From the NCBI GenBank assembly GCA_003645745.1, contig QNCH01000028.1, positions 1-12,096 of the forward strand: DNA of 12,096 nucleotides, read 5' to 3'. Under the pieces are notes generated by a model. The model searched no databases. It was not told where the DNA came from and saw nothing but the letters and a program-made list of their open reading frames with translations. Every line of letters starts with the position of its first letter. Within the stretch, counting starts at the first letter, position 1. Origin of the DNA: Candidatus Omnitrophota bacterium (GTDB lineage: Bacteria > Omnitrophota > Gorgyraeia > B26-G9). Shown here one piece after another: positions 1-5,374 of this stretch. The translations under genes were made by a program, and so were the position numbers.

Positions 1-106
1 CTGATTGAGTCAAACCGCAGGCGCAGCTTGCTGCGTTGAGGATTTGCGAATGAAGAACGTTTCAAGATGCAGTGCAGGGGAATGTCATAAAATTACAAAC
101 CAATTG

Positions 107-133
107 CGTTTGAGTATATTACGTTTGAGTATA
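107..133 (+). repeat. Tandem half-sites of the TTTGAGTATA repeat
   Basis: CGTTTGAGTATA occurs twice, at 107-118 and 122-133, in direct orientation with a 15-nt period. The same 12-mer is one arm of the palindromes at 1629-1657 and 3394-3428 and recurs at 11543-11554. This copy is direct rather than inverted, which suggests that the arm itself is the dispersed unit. Confidence 0.7.
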
Positions 134-166
134 GATTGAATTTTGTCTAAGTGGATGCCCGGCATA

Positions 167-208
167 GCAGGACAGACGCCCGCAATTTTTTAGCGGGCAT
201 TGTCCTGC
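167..208. repeat. Composite hairpin
   Basis: GCAGGACA (167-174) pairs with TGTCCTGC (201-208), and GCCCGC (178-183) pairs with GCGGGC (193-198), around an AT-rich loop. A short internal loop separates the two stem blocks. It may act as a bidirectional terminator or be a palindromic repeat unit. No gene end is visible close upstream to decide. Confidence 0.6.
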
Positions 209-323
209 GTGCAGGGAATCTAATTTAATTATTATAAAAACAGGATAAAGAAGAAAATTGACGCTGACTTCTGTTCCCTGAATCCGGTTACCTGTACTCT
301 GTTTTTAATTTTGTTTCTGAATA

Positions 324-361
324 AGGGACTGTAACGAAATAAATATTTCGTTACAGTTCCT
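324..361. repeat. 18-bp-arm near-perfect hairpin
   Basis: Arms 324-341 and 344-361 are complementary over 18 positions with a single G-T pair (327 against 358) and only a two-base AA loop. The arm core is CTGTAACGAAATA. There is no T-run after it, so it is not a typical intrinsic terminator. It sits 26 nt upstream of the mgtC start and would lie in the 5' leader if transcription starts upstream. It could be a palindromic element, an operator, or an RNA structure. Confidence 0.65.
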
Positions 362-386
362 AAGCATTAAAAATTATGTTAAAAAT

Positions 387-1058
387 ATGATGATTAGTGA
401 CTTACAAATTTTATTAAGGTTATTGTTGTCTGCGTTTTTAAGCGGAGTTATTGGTTATGAAAGAGAGGTGCACGGCAGGGAAGCTGGATTGCGTACTACT
501 ATTTTAGTTGGAGTGGGTTCGTGTTTGATGATGCTTACATCAATGCATTTATTCGATATTTATCAGGGGATTGCTCAGGTTGACCCAGGTAGAATCGCGG
601 CTCAGGTAGTAAGCGGGATTGGTTTTTTGGGTGCAGGGACTATTTTACAATTTCGTGCTTCAGTTCGCGGTTTAACTACTGCAGCAGGGTTATGGGCTGT
701 CGCGGGTATAGGTTTGGCTGTGGGCAGCGGTTTTTATTCAGCTGCTTTGCTTAGTACTGTTGTAATTTTTATTGTTTTGTTTTTCTTTACTAAAATAGTA
801 AGGAAAATACGTAAAGATATTTATCATACTTTGAAAATTGAAATTAATGGCGGCATAGAACAATTATGTAAAATAAGAAAAGTTTTAACAGATTTTCAGG
901 TGGAAATAAATGACATAGAAGTTAAACAGCTTTTTGAGGATAAGGCAAATTTTAGATTAAAGTTATACTTAAAATCTTACGGGATAAAAGATAATCAACG
1001 AATAGTGCAGGCTTTGTCATCTTTATCTAATGTGGTATTTATTGGGTGGCTTAAGTGA
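387..1058 (+). CDS. MgtC/SapB family membrane protein
   Basis: This is an inner-membrane protein of the MgtC/SapB family, linked in well-studied members to Mg2+ limitation, membrane potential and ATP synthase control; the exact role here is not known. The N-terminal ~140 residues hold several hydrophobic helices with the family signatures: GYEREVHGREAGLRT near residue 23, DPGRIAAQVVSGIGFLGAGTI near 66-86, and GLTTAAGLW near 95. The C-terminal ~80 residues are soluble and charged, as expected for the ACT-like domain of longer family members. Two consecutive ATG codons (387 and 390) are possible starts; no strong Shine-Dalgarno is visible. It ends in TGA, 34 nt before secG, so co-transcription is possible. 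A strong hairpin lies just upstream. Confidence 0.9.
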   Translation: MMISDLQILLRLLLSAFLSGVIGYEREVHGREAGLRTTILVGVGSCLMMLTSMHLFDIYQGIAQVDPGRIAAQVVSGIGFLGAGTILQFRASVRGLTTAAGLWAVAGIGLAVGSGFYSAALLSTVVIFIVLFFFTKIVRKIRKDIYHTLKIEINGGIEQLCKIRKVLTDFQVEINDIEVKQLFEDKANFRLKLYLKSYGIKDNQRIVQALSSLSNVVFIGWLK

Positions 1059-1079
1059 CCGTAAATAAACGAAAGAATT

Positions 1080-1085
1080 AGGAGG
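1080..1085 (+). promoter_or_regulatory. Strong RBS for secG
   Basis: A perfect AGGAGG lies 7 nt before the ATG at 1093. This is the best ribosome-binding site in the window and fixes the secG start. Confidence 0.85.
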
Positions 1086-1092
1086 AATTAAT

Positions 1093-1566
1093 ATGTACAT
1101 TTTTTTATTAATCATTCATATTATTGTTGCTTTGTTTTTAGTTTTTATTATTTTAATTCAGAGCGGTAAGGGAGAAGGTTTGTCTGATGTTTTTGGCGGA
1201 GGTTCAAGCCAGACAACGATCTTTGGCACAAGGACAGGTAATTTTTTAACTAAAGCAACAACTGCTTCAGCAATAATTTTTATGGTTACCAGCCTGAGTT
1301 TGGCATTTGTCGCACGTAACCAGGGAACTTCTGTAGTACAGAAGGAATTATTTAAGGAACAGATAGAGCAGAAAATGCAGAAAATTTTACAAAATAAAGA
1401 GCCTGTGGAAAAAGGCACACTTGAAGAGAATCAGGAATTAAAGCCATTGGGGGATGAAATCGCGAATGAAGATAGCGCTGCTCTGAATGTAGAGAAAAAA
1501 GTAAATATAGAAAAGAAAATAGAAGAAGCTAATCAAGATACAGATGTTAATACTGAACAAAAATAA
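1093..1566 (+). CDS. secG: Preprotein translocase subunit SecG
   Basis: SecG is the small auxiliary subunit of the SecYEG channel, which aids SecA-driven protein export across the inner membrane. Residues ~1-22 form the first transmembrane helix, followed by the hallmark cytoplasmic loop IQSGKGEGLSDVFGGGSSQ and TIFGTRTGNFLTKATT. A second hydrophobic helix spans roughly residues 55-73. Beyond that is a tail of about 80 residues rich in Glu, Lys, Gln and Asn, low in hydrophobicity and probably disordered; SecG is often only 75-110 residues, so 157 is long. The last 23 nt overlap the longest reading frame of the next gene, but a terminator-like hairpin 30 nt past the stop suggests secG transcripts can end there. 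Confidence 0.95.
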   Translation: MYIFLLIIHIIVALFLVFIILIQSGKGEGLSDVFGGGSSQTTIFGTRTGNFLTKATTASAIIFMVTSLSLAFVARNQGTSVVQKELFKEQIEQKMQKILQNKEPVEKGTLEENQELKPLGDEIANEDSAALNVEKKVNIEKKIEEANQDTDVNTEQK

Positions 1567-3265
1567 AAAGATGTTTATTCCTATCAATAATTTTGCAGGG
1601 AACGGCTATTGCCGTTCCCTGTTGTTTATATACTCAAACCTATTACGTTTGAGTATAGCAATATTTTTTTGCTGCAGCTTTTTAAACCTAGGCTGCGGAA
1701 AGAATCCTGAACAAGGATATTTACACTATGATGGTGATAATGTGCCTGTTTATGGAGATAAATTTGTTACAGCTTCTATTGGTGACGCGCGCACTCTTGT
1801 GCCTATTTTAGCTTCAGATGGGGCGTCTGCTGGAATTTGCGGGCTAATTTTTAATGGGTTAGTTAAATACAATAAAGATTTGCTGCTTGTTGGAGATTTA
1901 GCCCTGAGATGGGAAATTAAAAATAACGGATTAGTAATTATTTTTTATCTACGTAAAGATGTTAAATGGCATGATGGGGAAAAATTTACCGCTAAAGATG
2001 TAGAATTTACATATAAAAAATTGATTGATCCTGATGTAATGACTCCTTATAGCGGAGATTTTGAAAAGGTAGAAAAGTTTGAAATTATAGATGATTATAC
2101 CATAAAAATTATTTATAAAGAACCATTTTCCCCCGGCCTTTGCAGTTGGTCAATGAACATAATGCCTGAGCATATCTTATCAAAAGAAGATTTAAATAAA
2201 ACTTCATTTTCCCGCAATCCAGTTGGTACCGGCCCTTATAAATTTAAAGAATGGAAAATTCAGGAATTGATTACACTTAGTGCTAATCCTGATTATTTTG
2301 AAGGCAGGCCTTACATTGATCAATATATTTTTCGAATTATTCCTGATTCAGCTACAATGTTTCTTGAATTGCAAAACAGAGGTATTGATCAAATGGGTTT
2401 GACAAGTTTACAATTTATTCGCCAGACAAACACTTCGTTTTTTCAAAGATATTACCAGAAATTTCAATACCAGGGTTTTAGTTTTACTTATCTGGGGTAT
2501 AATCTTAATTCTGCTAAATTTCAGGATGTGCGGATCAGGCAGGCAATAAACTATGCGGTGAATAGAGAGGAGATTATTCAGGGAGTTTTGTTAGGTATGG
2601 GCACAGAATGCACAGGCCCGTTTGCTCCGCGTTCATGGGCGTATAATAGCAAAGTAGAGCCTGTTGCTTATTCGCGGGAAAAAGCTTTACAGCTCTTAGC
2701 TGAGGCTGGCTGGCGGTTAAATGAACACGGCTGGCTGCAAAAAGATGGTGATATTTTTGAGTTTACAATTATTACTAATCAGGGTAATGAAGAGAGAAAA
2801 CGCTGCGCTGAAATTATTCAAAAATGTTTACGTAATATAGGGATGAAAGTAAAAATTAAAATTATTGAGTGGAGTGTTTTTATTAATGAGTTTATTAATA
2901 AACGAAAATTCGAGGCAATCTTATTAGGCTGGTCATTATCCTTAGATCCTGATATTTATGATATTTGGCATTCATCTAAGACTAAACAGGGAGATTTTAA
3001 TTTTGTAAATTATCAAAATTCTGAGGTGGACAGGCTTCTGGAGCAAGGCAGAAGAGAATTTGCGCAAGAGAAAAGAAAAGAAATTTATCATAAAATTCAT
3101 CAAATAATTTATCAGGAACAACCATATTTATTCTTATACAATCCTGACAGCCTGCCAATTGTCAGCAGTAGATTTAAAGGTATTAAAGTCGAGGCTCTGG
3201 GAATAGATTATAATTTTATTAAATGGTATGTGCCGAAGAAAAATCAGATATACTTGCAGCAGTGA
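1544..3265 (+). CDS. Peptide-binding lipoprotein of an ABC transporter (SBP family 5)
   Basis: This is an extracytoplasmic solute-binding protein of the DppA/OppA type (SBP_bac_5), expected to capture peptides or similar solutes for an ABC importer. The fold is supported by the N-terminal TASIGDARTLVPILASDGAS region, WHDGEKFTAKDVEFTYKKL, the NPVGTGPYKFKEW segment, and RIRQAINYAVNREEI at residues 330-344. The hydrophobic stretch LSIAIFFCCSFLNLGC points to a lipoprotein signal with Cys51 as candidate lipid site, although Asn at -3 is atypical. The start is uncertain: ATG 1544 overlaps secG, ATG 1571 is an alternative, and TTG codons at 1622 and 1649 lie beyond the terminator-like hairpin; none has a good RBS. 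No permease or ATPase genes are adjacent, so it is an orphan here. It ends in TGA. Confidence 0.88.
   Translation: MLILNKNKKMFIPINNFAGNGYCRSLLFIYSNLLRLSIAIFFCCSFLNLGCGKNPEQGYLHYDGDNVPVYGDKFVTASIGDARTLVPILASDGASAGICGLIFNGLVKYNKDLLLVGDLALRWEIKNNGLVIIFYLRKDVKWHDGEKFTAKDVEFTYKKLIDPDVMTPYSGDFEKVEKFEIIDDYTIKIIYKEPFSPGLCSWSMNIMPEHILSKEDLNKTSFSRNPVGTGPYKFKEWKIQELITLSANPDYFEGRPYIDQYIFRIIPDSATMFLELQNRGIDQMGLTSLQFIRQTNTSFFQRYYQKFQYQGFSFTYLGYNLNSAKFQDVRIRQAINYAVNREEIIQGVLLGMGTECTGPFAPRSWAYNSKVEPVAYSREKALQLLAEAGWRLNEHGWLQKDGDIFEFTIITNQGNEERKRCAEIIQKCLRNIGMKVKIKIIEWSVFINEFINKRKFEAILLGWSLSLDPDIYDIWHSSKTKQGDFNFVNYQNSEVDRLLEQGRREFAQEKRKEIYHKIHQIIYQEQPYLFLYNPDSLPIVSSRFKGIKVEALGIDYNFIKWYVPKKNQIYLQQ
1596..1627 (+). 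terminator. Probable intrinsic terminator of secG
   Basis: A perfect 11-bp stem (CAGGGAACGGC at 1596-1606, GCCGTTCCCTG at 1611-1621) with a TATT loop is followed by TTGTTT. It lies 30 nt after the secG stop. It also lies inside the longest possible frame of the downstream peptide-binding gene, so either that gene starts later or the hairpin is translated. The GGGAAC-type palindrome could alternatively be a dispersed repeat. Confidence 0.6.
1629..1657. repeat. 29-nt palindrome, TATACTCAAAC family
   Basis: TATACTCAAAC (1629-1639) and GTTTGAGTATA (1647-1657) flank a CTATTAC loop. All 29 nt are identical to the copy at 3397-3425. In the frame of the peptide-binding gene it encodes part of the signal-peptide region (tyrosine-serine-asparagine through LLRLSI). 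Confidence 0.85.
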
Positions 3266-3311
3266 ATATTATAAATTAAGCCTCTTTTTCAGAACCTGTG
3301 GGTAAAAAAAG

Positions 3312-3344
3312 ATGTAGGGACAGCTCGTGAGCTGTCCGATACAT
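3312..3344. repeat. Palindrome with GGACAGCTC arms
   Basis: GGACAGCTC (3318-3326) pairs perfectly with GAGCTGTCC (3329-3337) across a two-base GT loop, and outer ATGTA (3312-3316) pairs with TACAT (3340-3344). No T-run follows, so a terminator is less likely. The TGTAGGG lead resembles the hairpin at 8943-8968 and, on the reverse strand, the end of the structure at 8544-8590. Confidence 0.7.
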
Positions 3345-3393
3345 TAGATAAAATGACAAATTTATTAATCCGAAAATTAATCCATACATTTCT

Positions 3394-3428
3394 TTCTATA
3401 CTCAAACCTATTACGTTTGAGTATAGAA
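3394..3428. repeat. Palindrome, TATACTCAAAC family, longest copy
   Basis: Arms 3394-3407 and 3415-3428 form a perfect 14-bp stem around a CTATTAC loop. The central 29 nt match 1629-1657 exactly. It lies about 70 nt upstream of the M48 protease start and could be a mobile palindrome or a regulatory site. Confidence 0.85.
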
Positions 3429-3499
3429 CCAAAACATGAAATATATTCAGGTTAATTATCCTGCAGGATTCTGGACTGCTTGAACCTTAAAATTATTAA

Positions 3500-4273
3500 A
3501 TGAAAAAAATAGTGTGTATTATTTTTATTTTTCTTGTTTGCGGGTGTGTGCAAAGATATTATAATGTAGCTACACGCAGCGAAGAAATATATTTTTATTC
3601 TACTGAAAAAGAAGTAAAAATTGGCAAAGCATTTGCAGAAAGAATAGAGAAAAAATTTCAATTAGAAGATGATTTATTACTGCAGCAAAAGATTAAACGT
3701 ATTGGCGGAAAACTGGCCGGAGTATGTGATCGAAAAGAAATAAAGTATTCATTTAAGCTTTTAAAAGATGATACGGTTAATGCTTTTGCTTTGCCAGGCG
3801 GTTATGTGTATATGTTTAAAGGATTATGGGACAAGTTGGGAAATGATGACGCGTTGATTGCTGCTGTTTTAAGCCATGAAATTGGCCACATTTGCGCGAG
3901 GCATAGTATTAAGCGTTTGCAGACATCAGTAGGTTATGGAATATTAAGCATATTAGTTAATACCGCAGGCAGGATGAATCGCTTAGAACGCAGAAAAGCA
4001 ACAATTGGAATTAATGAATTACTGCTTGCTTATTCCCGTGCTGACGAATTTGAAGCGGACCGCTTAAGTGTTAAATATCTTGGCAAAGCAGGATATGAGC
4101 AAACAGCAGTAATAGATGTGCTTAAAATTTTGCGTAAAGAGCAGAGGGAAAATCCGATCAAGCCGCTAGCCGCGGCAACACATCCTTATATTAGCCAACG
4201 AATAAAAAATGTAAAGCAGCACATTGATACAGTGCAGATAGAATTTAATGATTATATTAATACAGTTCCTTAG
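3500..4273 (+). CDS. M48 family zinc metalloprotease, probable lipoprotein
   Basis: This is a periplasmic M48 (BepA/LoiP/YcaL-like) metallopeptidase, a family involved in envelope protein quality control. The N-terminus MKKIVCIIFIFLVCGC is a short signal with candidate lipid Cys16. The zinc site is complete: HEIGH at 126-130 (ligands His126 and His130, catalytic Glu127) and the third ligand Glu183 in SRADEFEAD (179-187). The upstream segment NAFALPGGYVYMFKGLW (94-110) is the usual family strand before the active-site helix, and THPYISQRI near residue 228 is typical of the C-terminus. At 257 residues it is the compact form without TPR repeats. The RBS is weak. The LOG-family gene follows after 15 nt, so the two are likely co-transcribed. 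Confidence 0.93.
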   Translation: MKKIVCIIFIFLVCGCVQRYYNVATRSEEIYFYSTEKEVKIGKAFAERIEKKFQLEDDLLLQQKIKRIGGKLAGVCDRKEIKYSFKLLKDDTVNAFALPGGYVYMFKGLWDKLGNDDALIAAVLSHEIGHICARHSIKRLQTSVGYGILSILVNTAGRMNRLERRKATIGINELLLAYSRADEFEADRLSVKYLGKAGYEQTAVIDVLKILRKEQRENPIKPLAAATHPYISQRIKNVKQHIDTVQIEFNDYINTVP

Positions 4274-4288
4274 GAAAGGAAAACAATA

Positions 4289-4945
4289 ATGGATGAATTA
4301 GTAAAAAAGTCAACTGGGCACAAAGATCCATGGCGAGTGTTTAGAATCATGGCTGAGTTTGTTGACGGGTTTGGCACGTTATCTGAAATAGGGCCGGCAG
4401 TTTCTATTTTTGGATCCGCAAGAAAAATGCCGCAGGATGATGAATATTACAAAGTAGCAGAACAAATTGCTTATTTGTTAGTAAAAAAAGGTTTTGCAGT
4501 GATTACCGGCGGCGGACCGGGAATTATGGAAGCAGCAAACCGCGGGGCAAAAACAGCTGGCGGAACATCCGTAGGATTAAATATCAATATCTCTACAGGC
4601 CAGAAGCCGAATAAATTTGTGACAAAATTGTTGGAGTTTCGTTATTTTTTTTGCAGAAAAGTAATGTTTATAAAATATGGTTCTGCTTTTATTATTTTGC
4701 CTGGAGGTTTTGGCACTCTTGACGAATTTTTTGAAGCAGTTACTTTAATTCAAACCGGCAGAAGCGATCCTTTTCCAGTGATCCTGGTGGGCAAAAAATA
4801 TTGGCAGGGTTTGTTAAAGTGGCTTAATTCAACAGTAAAGAGGTATGGCAACATTAAAACAGAAGACTTAAATATTTTTCAAATTGTTGATACTCCTGAA
4901 GATGTGGGAAAAATTATTGACAGGTTTCAAAAAAAAGTTAATTGA
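4289..4945 (+). CDS. LOG family protein (TIGR00730, nucleotide 5'-monophosphate phosphoribohydrolase type)
   Basis: This is a Rossmann-like protein of the LOG/lysine decarboxylase-like family. Characterised members release the free base from cytokinin riboside monophosphates or hydrolyse other nucleoside monophosphates; the substrate here is unknown. The diagnostic motifs are present: SIFGSARKMP (~39-48), GGGPGIMEAANRGA (74-87), FRYFFCRKVMF around Arg123-Lys124, and PGGFGTLDEFFEA (138-150), which holds the catalytic region. The 218-residue length fits the long-form TIGR00730 group. AGGAAAGGA at 4272-4280, overlapping the M48 stop, is a good RBS 8 nt from the ATG. It is not a lysine decarboxylase despite old database names. 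Confidence 0.92.
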   Translation: MDELVKKSTGHKDPWRVFRIMAEFVDGFGTLSEIGPAVSIFGSARKMPQDDEYYKVAEQIAYLLVKKGFAVITGGGPGIMEAANRGAKTAGGTSVGLNINISTGQKPNKFVTKLLEFRYFFCRKVMFIKYGSAFIILPGGFGTLDEFFEAVTLIQTGRSDPFPVILVGKKYWQGLLKWLNSTVKRYGNIKTEDLNIFQIVDTPEDVGKIIDRFQKKVN

Positions 4946-5356
4946 TTAATTGTTAATTGTTAATGGGTGATTATTATGAGAGGGAATATTGTCAAAATTA
5001 AAAGTTTTGCTTTTGCGATTAGGATTGTAAGGCTGTATCAGTTTTTAACAGATAGCAAAAAAGAATATATTTTATCTAAACAACTATTAAGAAGTGGAAC
5101 AAGCGTTGGTGCTATGGTTCGGGAATCGGAACACGCAGAATCTAAATTAGATTTTAAACATAAAATGGCAATCGCTCAAAAAGAAATAAATGAATCTATT
5201 TATTGGTTAGAACTTTTAAATGAGACTGATTATTTATCAAATGAACATTTTGAAAGCATCAATAAAGATGCAATTGAAATAATAAAATTGATCACAAATA
5301 TTATTAAATCAACAAAAGCCACCATTAACCATTGATAATTTATCATTAACAATTTA
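4946..5356. mobile_element. Candidate small element: S23 gene with inverted-repeat ends
   Basis: The S23 gene is bracketed by imperfect inverted repeats. GTTAATGG at 4959-4966 pairs with CCATTAAC at 5322-5329, and AATTGTTAAT at 4948-4957 pairs with ATTAACAATT at 5345-5354. The right repeat overlaps the last codons and TGA stop of the gene, and the left one adjoins its start. S23-type genes are known as intervening sequences with stem-forming ends inside 23S rRNA genes; here the unit sits between protein genes. Whether it moves is an inference. Confidence 0.5.
4976..5335 (+). CDS. S23 four helix bundle protein
   Basis: This is a small S23-family (23S rRNA intervening-sequence type) four-helix-bundle protein of unknown biochemical function. 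The family signatures are clear: LSKQLLRSGTSVGAMVRESEHAES in the middle and DFKHKMAIAQKEINESIYWLELL after it. The rest is helical and charged, with no signal peptide. I chose the ATG at 4976 (119 residues, normal for the family); it has GGGTGA 5 nt upstream, whereas the in-frame GTG at 4967 would overlap that site. The gene separates the LOG-family gene from the glycosidase and is unrelated to either. Its ends coincide with inverted repeats, so it is probably an insertion. It stops with TGA inside the right repeat. Confidence 0.88.
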   Translation: MRGNIVKIKSFAFAIRIVRLYQFLTDSKKEYILSKQLLRSGTSVGAMVRESEHAESKLDFKHKMAIAQKEINESIYWLELLNETDYLSNEHFESINKDAIEIIKLITNIIKSTKATINH

Positions 5357-5374
5357 TCTGAACAGAGGGCTATA

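Larger units (their letters stand above)
1..386. other. Gene-free region with palindromes upstream of mgtC
   Basis: I find no convincing gene here. A 29-codon reading frame from the ATG at 50 is too short and lacks an RBS. The stretch holds a small hairpin (CGCAG, CTTG loop, CTGCG) near 22-35, two direct copies of CGTTTGAGTATA at 107-118 and 122-133, a composite hairpin at 167-208, a CAGGGAA/TTCCCTG pair at 212-218 and 274-280, and a long hairpin at 324-361. No clear sigma70 promoter for the downstream gene was recognised. The density of repeats suggests a landing zone for palindromic elements rather than a decayed gene. Confidence 0.5.

Noticed and set aside
50..139. 29-codon frame with LRLSI repeated twice
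   Set aside because: The repetition simply reflects the 15-nt tandem repeat; there is no RBS or homology.
1158..1418. 86-codon reverse-strand frame opposite secG
   Set aside because: It lies entirely within the well-supported secG gene and its translation resembles no protein family.
1596..1621. Perfect hairpin as a third attC site
   Set aside because: It lacks AAC/GTT core boxes, extrahelical bases and a cassette-like gene; a terminator or repeat explains it better.
3452..3661. 69-codon reverse-strand frame at the start of the M48 gene
   Set aside because: It overlaps the palindrome region and the M48 coding sequence; the Phe/Tyr/Lys-rich translation reflects AT-rich composition.
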